Position numbers and translations under genes: made by a program
Origin: Caldicellulosiruptor danielii
Lineage (GTDB): Bacteria > Bacillota > Thermoanaerobacteria > Caldicellulosiruptorales > Caldicellulosiruptoraceae
Length of the DNA stretch: 64,000 bases
NCBI RefSeq assembly: GCF_034343125.1
Contig: NZ_CP139957.1
Span: 581,001 to 645,000 of the forward strand
Direction of reading: 5' to 3'
Part shown: positions 27,389 to 36,246 of the stretch, one piece after another
Position numbering within the stretch: position 1 is the stretch's first letter
Layout of the letters: each line of letters begins with the position of its first letter
Notes under the pieces: model-generated
Database searches by the model: none
The model's input: the letters and a program-made list of their open reading frames with translations, nothing else
Told to the model about the DNA's origin: nothing

Positions 27389-29035
27389 ATGAACTGCGAA
27401 GAGAAAAAATTTTTAATAGGGCTTTTGGATGAAGGAAAAAAGATATACAAGATTGAATTTTTACTAAAACCTGAGGCAGAGTTTAAGTCTCCTTCAATGA
27501 CAAAGATATATAAAAGTCTGAGTGGAAAATATAATGTATTTTTAACAATTCCAGACATAGAGCAAGAACATATTAGTGAAGAGATAAGTGAGTATCTGTT
27601 CTTTGTAGAAGGAGACATTAATATAAATGCCTTGCGAGAAGACATAGAACAAACGTGTAAGAATGAAGATATAGTTGAGATTTTCTTTATACAAAAACTG
27701 TTAAAAGAAGACTTAGAAATTACTGAGGTTACAGAGGCTAATGAAAATACATCTCAGCAAGAAAATAATAAGAATCGTAACTCCAATGGTCAGGTCAGGG
27801 ATTTTGTGAGAGAAAGTGAACATGATAGTAAAAAATTTGATTCGGTGCGAGTTGATATAAACAAATTAAATAACCTTACAAACCTTGCAGGAGAACTTAT
27901 TACCTGTAAATCTCAATTAAATCAAATACTCAACGCATTTAAAGAAACAAATATAAGAGATAAACAGCTAAGCAGCTTAATTTCAAACCTTGAAAAAGGA
28001 ATTTTAAGACTTGAAAGAATTTCGTTTGAACTTCAGGAAGGCATAACAAGTTTAAGACTGCTACCAATTAAAAACGTATTCAGAAAACTTCCACGAATTG
28101 TTCGTGAGGTTGCACAAAAAGAGGGAAAAGAGGTTGAACTTATCATAAAAGGTGAGGAGACAGAGATAGACAAGATTATACTTGAAAAGATAACCGATCC
28201 ACTGGTGCACTTGGTGAGAAATTGTGTAAATCATGGAATTGAAAAGCTAGAGGAAAGAATAGCCAAGGGTAAAAGACCTCAGGGAAGGATTGTGATAGAG
28301 GCATATGCAGAAGGCGAGAATATCTATATAAATGTTGCAGATGATGGCAAAGGAATTGACACAGATAGAATAAAAGAAAAGGCTTTGCTAAAAGGCATAG
28401 TGACACAGGACCAGCTTGAGAGAATGTCAAGAGATGAAATAATTGAGCTTATTTTCTTACCAGGCTTTTCTACGGCGGATAAAGTGGATGACGTATCAGG
28501 TAGAGGAGTTGGCATGGACGTTGTGAAAAAGAACCTAAGTGAGCTCAAAGGAGAAATAAAAGTTAAAACAGAAAAGGATAAAGGTACAAGCTTTTTGATG
28601 GTAATTCCTCTTACTGTTGCGATAATAAAGACATTGTTGGTTTTAGCTTCGGATAAATTATATCTACTTCCACTTGAAAAGGTAGTTGAGACAGTAAAGA
28701 TAAATAAAGAGTCGATAAAGTCTATAACAGGTAAAAAGGTTTGTAACATCAAGGGTGAGATAATACCATTCTTCAATCTTCAGGAAATAGTTGGCTATCA
28801 AGAAGCTGAAGATAAAAGAAATTACTATTTTGGAATAATAGTGAAATATGAGGGGAGTAAGGTAGGGATAATAGTAGACAGACTCTTAGGGGAATATGAT
28901 GTCGTTGTGAAGCCTTTGGACCAGTTTGTTGGGAATATAAAAGGTATAATTGGCTCAACAATTTTTGGTGATGGCAAGGTTGTGCTCCTGCTTGAGCCTG
29001 AGCAATTGATTGAAAGAATTGTTCAAAAAGTTTAA
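27389..29035 (+). CDS. cheA: CheA-type histidine kinase lacking the P1 (Hpt) domain
   Basis: A 548-aa kinase. Residues 1-110 look like a P2-type or linker domain (KKIYKIEFLLKPEAEFKS...), with no HxxKG phosphotransfer motif anywhere in the protein. An acidic/Asn-rich linker (110-150) leads to P3 dimerisation (152-240, VRVDINKLNNLTNLAGEL), the P4 ATPase (N box DPLVHLVRNCVNHGIE at 270-285, G1 ADDGKGID, G2 SGRGVGMDVVKKNL) and P5 (about 410-548, CheW-like). Full-length CheA is usually 650-750 aa. The start at 27389 follows GGCAGGG with an ordinary leader and no Hpt remnant in the 33-nt gap upstream, so this is not a mis-called start. The missing Hpt is at 31815. Confidence 0.92.
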   Translation: MNCEEKKFLIGLLDEGKKIYKIEFLLKPEAEFKSPSMTKIYKSLSGKYNVFLTIPDIEQEHISEEISEYLFFVEGDININALREDIEQTCKNEDIVEIFFIQKLLKEDLEITEVTEANENTSQQENNKNRNSNGQVRDFVRESEHDSKKFDSVRVDINKLNNLTNLAGELITCKSQLNQILNAFKETNIRDKQLSSLISNLEKGILRLERISFELQEGITSLRLLPIKNVFRKLPRIVREVAQKEGKEVELIIKGEETEIDKIILEKITDPLVHLVRNCVNHGIEKLEERIAKGKRPQGRIVIEAYAEGENIYINVADDGKGIDTDRIKEKALLKGIVTQDQLERMSRDEIIELIFLPGFSTADKVDDVSGRGVGMDVVKKNLSELKGEIKVKTEKDKGTSFLMVIPLTVAIIKTLLVLASDKLYLLPLEKVVETVKINKESIKSITGKKVCNIKGEIIPFFNLQEIVGYQEAEDKRNYYFGIIVKYEGSKVGIIVDRLLGEYDVVVKPLDQFVGNIKGIIGSTIFGDGKVVLLLEPEQLIERIVQKV

Positions 29036-29063
29036 TTAATCGAGAAGGAGTGAAGCACAAAGT

Positions 29064-30542
29064 ATGAATTCTGCTAAGGAACTAATTGAGATGCTAAATT
29101 CGAATGATTACGTTGTTCAAAAAGAGGCAATAGAAAATGCATCAAAGTTTAATGAACCTGAGGTTATTGACAGATTGATTGAGCTTTTTATAAACACAAA
29201 CAACAGGATGATTGAAGAACACATTACAGAAGCCTTGAAACAAATGGGCGGGAGTTATACTGTAGAGAAGTTGTTAAAGCTATTAAATCATGAAGAGGCA
29301 AGAGTGAGGGTTTTTGCTTTTGAGGTTTTGTGTAAGATAGGAAATGAGAATATACAAGCTATCATTCAAGAGGCAGAAAATCCTGATAAGAATGTCAGAA
29401 AATTTATAGTTGATATTCTGGGAGCTTTAAAGGATAAGCAAGGAGTCGATGTTTTACTAAAAAGGCTATCAGATGATGATGTAAACGTGATTCAGGGAGC
29501 TGTAGAGGCACTTGGAAACATTGGAAATGTTGATGCCCTCAAGAAGGTAGTAGAGTTTTTACCGTCTGCTCATCTTTGGGTGCAATGGACAATAATTGAA
29601 AGCATAAAAAAGGTAAATAACAAAGAGTTAATTTCAGAGGTTTTGAATCTGCCGTGGGAGATTGAGGATATCATTTTTGATAGTATTTTTGAGATGGTAA
29701 AGGAAAATGGTGATCTCGAGAATGTAAATGATACGATAAATCTATATCTAAAACTTTCAACGCAACTGAGAATAAAGGTTTTGGATACCATATATTCGAT
29801 ATATATAAGGTCTGACAAACAAAAACTTGAAGATATTCTTGCAAATAGCAAACTTTTTGATGAAATAAAATGCATTTTGATATATGGTTCTGATGAACAG
29901 AAGTATACGATTTTTAAATATATGGGCAGCATAGAAGATAAAGACTTTGTAAGCTTTATAAAGAGCAGGATATTTGATGAGACAATTATTTTGAGCGCTA
30001 TAAAACTTTATTATACCACCAACACTTTAGGGAAAAGAGAGTTGGTGAGTGTGTTTAAGTATTTTAACAAGTCAAAGTTGGTTGAGTATATAAGAGAAAT
30101 ATTCATGGGTGATGATGATATCTTAAAACTCAGCGGTTTGAAAATTATGAGATCAAATGGTATTAAGGAGGCAGCAGATGTGTTGCCTGAGATGATAAAA
30201 GAAGGGGAATTGTTGCCTGAAGTATTAAAAACTGTGATTGAACTTGACTTGAAAGAGTTATTTGACAAGATTTATGAAGAGTACTTCAACGTCAAAAGCA
30301 ATAATGCAAAACTTTTAATGCTTGAGTGTATGGCTGAACTAAAACCAGATGATTCAAGGGTTGTGGCGCTTATTAAAGACGAGCTTGCGAATGAGTTATT
30401 ATCTGATAGTCACATTCTAAAACTTTTACAGTTGATACGGAAAATTGATGGCAAAGAAGTATTTAAAGCACAGCTGGAATGGTTGGTTGACCATCCCAAC
30501 ATGGAAATTTCTATCGAAGCACAGGACTTGCTTGAAAGCTAA
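29064..30542 (+). CDS. HEAT-repeat protein of the chemotaxis operon
   Basis: A 492-aa all-helical protein. The first 190 residues contain regular HEAT/PBS-lyase-like repeats (VEKLLKLLNHEEARVRVFAFEVL; VDVLLKRLSDDDVNVIQGAVEALGNIG); later repeats are degenerate. No catalytic motif. Sits between cheA and cheR, with a 28-nt gap after cheA and 11 nt before cheR, so it is part of the operon. HEAT scaffolds bind other proteins; a role in assembling the split kinase or linking it to an output machine is inference. Confidence 0.88.
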   Translation: MNSAKELIEMLNSNDYVVQKEAIENASKFNEPEVIDRLIELFINTNNRMIEEHITEALKQMGGSYTVEKLLKLLNHEEARVRVFAFEVLCKIGNENIQAIIQEAENPDKNVRKFIVDILGALKDKQGVDVLLKRLSDDDVNVIQGAVEALGNIGNVDALKKVVEFLPSAHLWVQWTIIESIKKVNNKELISEVLNLPWEIEDIIFDSIFEMVKENGDLENVNDTINLYLKLSTQLRIKVLDTIYSIYIRSDKQKLEDILANSKLFDEIKCILIYGSDEQKYTIFKYMGSIEDKDFVSFIKSRIFDETIILSAIKLYYTTNTLGKRELVSVFKYFNKSKLVEYIREIFMGDDDILKLSGLKIMRSNGIKEAADVLPEMIKEGELLPEVLKTVIELDLKELFDKIYEEYFNVKSNNAKLLMLECMAELKPDDSRVVALIKDELANELLSDSHILKLLQLIRKIDGKEVFKAQLEWLVDHPNMEISIEAQDLLES

Positions 30543-30553
30543 GGAGGAGCAAA

Positions 30554-31399
30554 ATGCTTACAGAGATTATTCTGAATAATCAAGAGTGGTATGTTATAAG
30601 AGACTTTATATACAAGTCAACTGGTCTATACTTTTCGGATGATAAGAAAAGTTATATCCAGAAAAGATTAAAGATAGCAATGGATAATTTGCAAATAGCT
30701 AATTTTTGGGAATATTTAAAAAGAATTGAAACTGACAAAAGTGCTCTCAACAAATTGTTAGAGTTAATCACAACAAATGAAACTTACTTTTTCAGAGATA
30801 TTCCACAACTTGATATGTTTTCTAAAGATGTTTTACCTGAGCTTTTGATCAGGAAAGCAAACAAGGGTGATTTTAGACTAAAAATATGGAGTGCAGGATG
30901 TTCAACTGGAGAAGAGGCATACACAATTGCCATTATTCTAAAAGAAAGACTTGAGTACTTTGATGACTGGAACATTGAGATACTTGGAACTGATATCTCA
31001 GAGAGAGTACTAAAGTTTGCACAAGAAGCTGTGTACATACCACGGTCTTTAAAAGACGTGCCGGAGTACATAAAACTTAAATATTTTGAGTACAACCCTG
31101 CAGATAAGATGTACAAACTAAAAGATGAGATAAAGAGGCTGGTGGTATTTAGGTACTTGAATTTATACGATGAAAGCAAGATGAAACTGATGAGAAATTA
31201 TGATGTGATATTTTGCAGGAATGTTCTGATTTACTTTGATGAAGAATCAAGAAGAAAGGTTGTGGAATACTTTTACGATGCGTTGAATCCTGGAGGTTAT
31301 ATCTTCTTGGGACACTCAGAAAGTATTCTGAGAATTACAAAGGCGTTTGAGATTGTTTATTTTGATAACAATATTGCGTTTAGAAAGCCTATAAATTAA
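30554..31399 (+). CDS. cheR: Chemotaxis methyltransferase CheR
   Basis: Methylates receptor glutamates using S-adenosylmethionine. The 281-aa protein has the N-terminal helical domain (residues 10-75), the SAM-binding motif IWSAGCSTGEEAYTIAI, acidic loop EILGTDISERVL, and IFCRNVLIYFDEESRRKVV. RBS AAGGAGG precedes ATG 30554. Between the HEAT gene and cheY. Confidence 0.95.
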   Translation: MLTEIILNNQEWYVIRDFIYKSTGLYFSDDKKSYIQKRLKIAMDNLQIANFWEYLKRIETDKSALNKLLELITTNETYFFRDIPQLDMFSKDVLPELLIRKANKGDFRLKIWSAGCSTGEEAYTIAIILKERLEYFDDWNIEILGTDISERVLKFAQEAVYIPRSLKDVPEYIKLKYFEYNPADKMYKLKDEIKRLVVFRYLNLYDESKMKLMRNYDVIFCRNVLIYFDEESRRKVVEYFYDALNPGGYIFLGHSESILRITKAFEIVYFDNNIAFRKPIN

Positions 31400-31425
31400 A
31401 AATTTAATGGAGGGTAAGAAAGGTT

Positions 31426-31797
31426 ATGCCAAAGATTTTAGTGGTTGATGATTCGCCTGTTGTAAAGAAAATTGTGACAACAACGCTTGTAAAAAAAGGA
31501 TTTGAAGTAAGAGAAGCATTGGATGGTGTTGCAGCATTGGAGATACTTTTGAACGAGAAGATTGACCTTGTTATTACAGACCTCAATATGCCAAAGATGG
31601 ATGGTCTGCAACTTACCAGAGAAATAAGGAAAAATCCAATGTACAAAAGAATACCTGTCATTATGCTAACAACGAATCCATCAGAAGAACAGAAAGCGTT
31701 GGAAGCAGGGGCAAATCTCTATTTGAAAAAACCTGTGACAAGTGAGGAATTGATTTCACATATTCAAAAATTTTTAGGTATTGAGATGAAAAGTTAA
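31426..31797 (+). CDS. cheY: CheY single-domain response regulator
   Basis: A 123-aa receiver. Asp8/Asp9, phospho-acceptor Asp52 (LVITDLNMPKMDG), Thr82/Thr83 and Lys102-Pro103 are all present, so it is phosphorylatable. RBS GGAGGG upstream. Directly followed, 17 nt later, by the Hpt-CheW fusion, the likely phosphoryl donor. Confidence 0.95.
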   Translation: MPKILVVDDSPVVKKIVTTTLVKKGFEVREALDGVAALEILLNEKIDLVITDLNMPKMDGLQLTREIRKNPMYKRIPVIMLTTNPSEEQKALEAGANLYLKKPVTSEELISHIQKFLGIEMKS

Positions 31798-31814
31798 TAA
31801 AGGGTGGGGTTGTA

Positions 31815-32810
31815 ATGACTGACCAGCTGTTCAGTGCTTCAGAACTTGAAGAACTAAAAAAAGAATTTGTTGTTGAAACATATGAGCATCTTGAGAATGC
31901 TCAAGATGCTCTTCTGCAACTTGAGAAAGATCCAGTCAACTACGAGACGCTAAATTTTATATTTCGTGAAATTCATTCAATAAAAGGTGGGGCAAACTTC
32001 TTAGGACTACAGGATATAATAAATGTTTCACATGAAATGGAGAGCTTATTGGATAAAATGAGAAACTATGAGCTATACCCTTCCAGTGAGGTAATAAGTG
32101 CTTTATTCGAGGGAATAGATATCATTCGTAAGTTAGCAGATGATATAGAGAACAATAAGCAAAGTGATATTGATTATTCCTCATATATAGAGCAATTAAA
32201 GAGGATAGGTAATTCAAACCAGTCATCAGATGTGACTATTCAACAAAGAATGATAGACGATGATGATTTTCAAACATTAAACGAATCTGAATTTGTGGAT
32301 AATCGAGAAGATAAAAAAGATGAATTTACAAACTTAAAAATAAATGAGGATGACCAAAACATTGATGAAGACGCTTATCAAATGGTTGTCTCATTTGAAT
32401 ATGGAGGAGTTACTTATGGAATTGAGGTGGAGTTAGTCAGAGAGATTGTAAAGGCCACAGATATATCACCAATACCTTTTGCACCTGAACATATAATGGG
32501 ACTTATGAACCTGCGAGGGGATGTTGTCACAATAGTTGATTTTGGGAAACTGCTGGGAGTTGAAAAAAGTGAGAGTTATAATCACAAAGTTCTAATAATC
32601 AGCAATGAGGAGTTGACATTTGGGCTGTACGTTGATAATGTAAGAGAAGTTGTGAGTGTGCTTCCAGAGGAAATAAAAGAGGCAAATGCAGCTTCAATTT
32701 CGTCAGGTGAGATTTTGAAAGGAGTAGTTGTAAAAGATGCAGAATTCATACAGATAATAGATATTGAAAAGTTAGTAGAGAGGTCAAAAAACAATATGGA
32801 GTTGATTTGA
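31815..32810 (+). CDS. Hpt (CheA P1-like) - CheW fusion protein
   Basis: A 331-aa two-domain protein. Residues 8-112 form an Hpt domain with the phospho-acceptor His54 in the motif IHSIKGGANFLGL (HxxKGxxxxxG). Residues 113-185 are an acidic, low-complexity linker (DDDDFQTLNE...). Residues 186-325 form a CheW domain (YQMVVSFEYGGVTYGIEVELVREIV; HIMGLMNLRGDVVTIVDFGKLLG). It has no kinase catalytic core. The operon's CheA has the kinase core but no P1, so this protein most simply supplies P1 in trans, held in the array by its CheW domain. GTG/TTG alternatives are absent; ATG 31815 follows GGGTGGGG. Confidence 0.92.
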   Translation: MTDQLFSASELEELKKEFVVETYEHLENAQDALLQLEKDPVNYETLNFIFREIHSIKGGANFLGLQDIINVSHEMESLLDKMRNYELYPSSEVISALFEGIDIIRKLADDIENNKQSDIDYSSYIEQLKRIGNSNQSSDVTIQQRMIDDDDFQTLNESEFVDNREDKKDEFTNLKINEDDQNIDEDAYQMVVSFEYGGVTYGIEVELVREIVKATDISPIPFAPEHIMGLMNLRGDVVTIVDFGKLLGVEKSESYNHKVLIISNEELTFGLYVDNVREVVSVLPEEIKEANAASISSGEILKGVVVKDAEFIQIIDIEKLVERSKNNMELI

Positions 32811-33806
32811 ATGAATTGGTATATATACATCATTTTTATTTTAATGCTGCTAATAATTTCTGAGATTTTATTACTCATAAAAAAGTCTATAGAAATTAAA
32901 AAAATAATGAAATTTTTAATTTCCGGAGAATTAACAAAGGGGATACCCCAAAAAATTGTTGATGCATATAGAAGTAGGCTTGACCTAATAGAAAAACACT
33001 TAAAGGATGAGATATCTAAGCTTAAGTCAGAAAACCAATACTTAAAGGGAGAAATAGTGAAAAGCAAAAGAACATCAGAAATTCAAATAAATGAATTGAC
33101 AGAACAGTTACGAACCATATTTGACTCAGTTAAGGAGCTTACAGAAGCATTTAAGATAGTGGTGGATGAGATAAATGAAGTCTTGGTGAAGAATTTGGAA
33201 GATATGACTCAACGGTCAAATAAAGTTGAAGATGATATAAGAAAAGGAATGGAACAAGTTTCTAAATCAGTTGAGGATATAAATATTCTTTTGAACCAAA
33301 TGCAAGAGTTATCAGAAGACGTTGTTAATCTTTCGACACATGTAGAGAATATGAGCAAAGTAATCCAGATTGTTAGCGATATTGTGAAGGAAATTTATTT
33401 CATTTCGTTGAATGCTCAGATTGAAGCTAATAAAGTGAGAGATTCTGTGGCATTCGGCTTATTGGCATCCGAGATGAGAAAACTTGCGGACAGTGGTAAA
33501 CAGAGCTTGAAAGAAGTTAACAAGACTATTTCAAATATTGTGGAAGATATATATACAAACAGTATCCGAATTGACACTTTTATTGACACTTTTGTAGATA
33601 AGGTGAAAGATTTAAAAAATAGAACCCATGAGATAACCGATAATTTTGACGCTGTTCAAAAGCTTATTAGTTCTGTGCAAAATTATCAAAATCAATTGTC
33701 TGAGCAGGTAAAACAACACTTTGCAGGTATTCAAGAAATAGTCGGGGTATTAGATAATATCTACAATAAAGGCGTTCAGATTCTGGAAAGAATATTGCAA
33801 AGATAA
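32811..33806 (+). CDS. Membrane-anchored degenerate MCP-like protein
   Basis: A 331-aa protein with one N-terminal helix (residues 4-24), no periplasmic domain, then a long coiled coil. The receptor tip (190-230) is recognisable but degenerate: KEIYFISLNAQIEANKVRDS then FGLLASEMRKLADSG, versus the consensus [18 protein letters not shown] and [13 protein letters not shown]. The start codon abuts the previous stop (32810/32811) with GGAG 9 nt upstream, so expression is coupled to the Hpt-CheW fusion. It may tether the otherwise soluble array to the membrane; this is inference. Confidence 0.85.
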   Translation: MNWYIYIIFILMLLIISEILLLIKKSIEIKKIMKFLISGELTKGIPQKIVDAYRSRLDLIEKHLKDEISKLKSENQYLKGEIVKSKRTSEIQINELTEQLRTIFDSVKELTEAFKIVVDEINEVLVKNLEDMTQRSNKVEDDIRKGMEQVSKSVEDINILLNQMQELSEDVVNLSTHVENMSKVIQIVSDIVKEIYFISLNAQIEANKVRDSVAFGLLASEMRKLADSGKQSLKEVNKTISNIVEDIYTNSIRIDTFIDTFVDKVKDLKNRTHEITDNFDAVQKLISSVQNYQNQLSEQVKQHFAGIQEIVGVLDNIYNKGVQILERILQR

Positions 33807-33842
33807 AGATGAATAAAAAGTTGTACTGAGAGAGGTTAAGTA

Positions 33843-34286
33843 ATGAGAAAGGTGACCTTTCTTATTGTTGATGATTCTCCAATGTGGAGAAAGGTGATAA
33901 GAAAATTTATAAAAGAAAATCTTAAAGGGCTAATAGTGGCAGAGGCAAAGGATGGACTTGAGGCTGTAGAGTTTTATAAAAGATTTAGGCCTGATGTGGT
34001 TACAATGGATATAGAGATGCCAAAGCTGGATGGTTTAATGGCAATGGAAAAGATTTTGAAGTTTGATGAAAGTGCAAAAGTAATCATCATAAGTTCAAAA
34101 GGTGAGGAGGATGTAGTTAGAAGAGCTCTTTTAAAAGGAGCAAAAGATTTTATTGTGAAAGATTTTGAAATTGAAAAGTGGTCCAAAAGATTTGAAAAGG
34201 TTATAAAAGAAGTCGATACAAAAAATTTGAAAATAAGTATATTTGTTTATATAATAAACTACATCAACAGATTTAAAAGACGGTAA
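33843..34286 (+). CDS. Second stand-alone response regulator with basic tail
   Basis: A 147-aa receiver closest in style to CheB-type receivers (VVTMDIEMPKLDGLMAMEKIL). Asp pair (VDDSPMW) and phospho-acceptor Asp (MDIEMP) are present. The conserved Thr is Ser (IIISSKGEED), and Lys-Pro reads Lys-Asp (IVKDFE). A 30-residue extension (LKISIFVYIINYINRFKRR) is hydrophobic and basic, perhaps membrane-associating. It is 36 nt after the degenerate MCP gene and probably an alternative acceptor for the same Hpt. Confidence 0.85.
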   Translation: MRKVTFLIVDDSPMWRKVIRKFIKENLKGLIVAEAKDGLEAVEFYKRFRPDVVTMDIEMPKLDGLMAMEKILKFDESAKVIIISSKGEEDVVRRALLKGAKDFIVKDFEIEKWSKRFEKVIKEVDTKNLKISIFVYIINYINRFKRR

Positions 34287-34310
34287 GTGCTTTGCAGCGG
34301 GGGTATTTGT

Positions 34311-36163
34311 ATGATCTTTGAAAAGAAGAGTGATAAAAAGATAATAGAAAACAACAAGGTTTAATTTTTTGTTGAGAATCTTAAAGGTTATTTCGGTTAT
34401 ATAGATGAATATGTTGTATTGGTATGGGACGAGGAAGGAATAATCCTGGAATACAAGGAAAAAGGTGAGAATTTGTTAGGCTATTCTCCTGATCAAATAG
34501 AAGGAAAAATTGGTTAAATGCTTTAATTGATGACAAAGAAAGAGAAGAAATGGAATGGGTTTACAACAAATTAATAAGTGGCGAAGTGTTTAAATATTAT
34601 GTCAATCCTATTAGAGATGTGAATGGAGTAAAAAAGACATTCTTATGGTACAACTCTAAGATAGAATGTGTGCAGGACAATAAAAGGATTTTTCTTTCAA
34701 TAGGCTTTGGCTTAGATGCGATAGAAAAACTAAACAGAAAAATCCGCAGATATGAAAAAGATCTCGATAAAATGAGTACAGAAAGTGAGAATCTTAAGTT
34801 CAAAATTTCTAAACAGGATTTGATTTTGAAACAAAAAGATGAGATGATAAAAGATTATAAAACCAGAGTTGAGTTTTTAGCGTTTTATGATGAGCTTACT
34901 AAATTGCCAAACAAGAACTCACTTATGAGATGGTTAAATTTAAAAATTACTCAAGCAGATAATATGAAGACATATTTGATCTTTTTGGAAGTGAGAAATT
35001 TAGAAAAGTTAAATGTTATGTATGGATATGAGTTAATTGATGACCTGATTATCCACATAAGTAAGAGGATAGAAGAGATATTGGGTAAAGAAAATAAAAT
35101 ATTCAAGATAGGATCTGATAGATTTGCAATAATAGGCAAGACAGATAACGTATCTGAATTTATTGAAAATTTGTTAGAAAAGTTATTGGTGGCGTACAAC
35201 GTTAATGGAAATTTGATAAAAGTAGATTATAATATAGGAGCAACTGCAATAGAGAATATTAATGACTCTAATGTGAACGTTATAAGGAAATGTGATTTAG
35301 CTTTAATTAGAGCAAAAGAAAAGGGTTTGAATGAGTATGAGATATTTAAATCTTCTTTAGAGGTTCAAACATTAAAAGAAGGGATAATTGAAAGAGAACT
35401 TCGCAATGGACTGGAGTTAAATGAATTTACAGTTTTTTATCAACCAGTTGTCAATTTACAAACGGAAAAAATATGTGGATTTGAAGCGCTTTTAAGATGG
35501 CACTATCTTAAGTCTACATATATATCACCATTGAAATTTATACCAGTAGCAGAAAAATGTGGTTTGATCGTGGAACTTGGTAGTATTGTCTTACAACAAT
35601 CTATGAAAGTAGCTAAATTAGTGAAGAGATATTTTGATGATGATTTTATGATTTCAATAAATATCTCACCACGACAGTTTAACGACAGAGAATTTATCCG
35701 TTCAACAATTCAAATACTGGAAAATGAAAAATTGGAAAATCTCGAACTTCAATTTGAGATAACAGAAAAATTGGCAGTTGAAAATATTGACTATACAATT
35801 GAAGTGATAAATCAACTAAGAAAATACAACATAACATTTGCCTTAGATGATTTTGGTGTCGATTATTCTTCACTCAATTATCTGAGGAGATTACCAATAC
35901 AAGCTGTGAAGATTGATAAGTCCTTTATTCAAGATATAAAGAAGAATGAAGCATATTTTATAGTAGAAACGATAATAAAACTATGAAATAAATTGGGGTT
36001 AAAGGTTATGGCAGAAGGGGTGGAAACAGAGGAACACTACAGAGCTGTAAAAGAACTTGGATGTGACTATGTTCAAGGGTATTTTATAAGTAGGCCATTG
36101 GGTGTTGATGAACTTGTAAAATTTATTGAAAAATACAAATGTCGAAATGAAAGCGATTTTTAG
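34311..36163 (+). pseudogene. Broken PAS - GGDEF - EAL gene (three lesions)
   Basis: A c-di-GMP signalling gene at the end of the chemotaxis operon. ATG 34311 follows GGGGG. Lesion 1: in-frame TAA at 34362-34364 where homology would continue (KV*FFVENLKGYFGY). Lesion 2: a one-base loss near 34503-34507 in an A-run; restoring one A joins IEGKNWLNALIDDKERE to the long frame starting at 34550. Lesion 3: in-frame TGA at 35984-35986 in the EAL domain, after which GLKVMAEGVETEEHYRAV...YVQGYFISRP continues in the same frame to TAG 36163. The PAS is at 34370-34720, GGDEF degenerate (GSDRF), and EAL has EALLRWH and LDDFGVDYSS. The middle 478 codons remain open and might still be translated. Confidence 0.88.
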
Positions 36164-36164
36164 A

Positions 36165-36204
36165 AGGCACCAATGTGGTAAAATAAATGTAGGTGCCTTT
36201 TTTG
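36165..36204 (+). terminator. Terminator of the chemotaxis operon
   Basis: AGGCACC (36165-36171) pairs with GGTGCCT (36192-36198) and is followed by seven Ts. The loop contains TGTGGTAAAAT, which resembles the extended -10 used elsewhere in the window and might be a promoter for the next gene. Confidence 0.8.
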
Positions 36205-36246
36205 TTGTAATAAATAGTTTGTTTTTTATGGAAAAAGGAGTGAATT

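Noticed and set aside
27389-27500. Wrong start of cheA hiding an N-terminal P1
   Set aside because: Only 33 nt separate cheB and cheA, and no HxxKG motif exists upstream in frame; the Hpt is clearly encoded at 31815.
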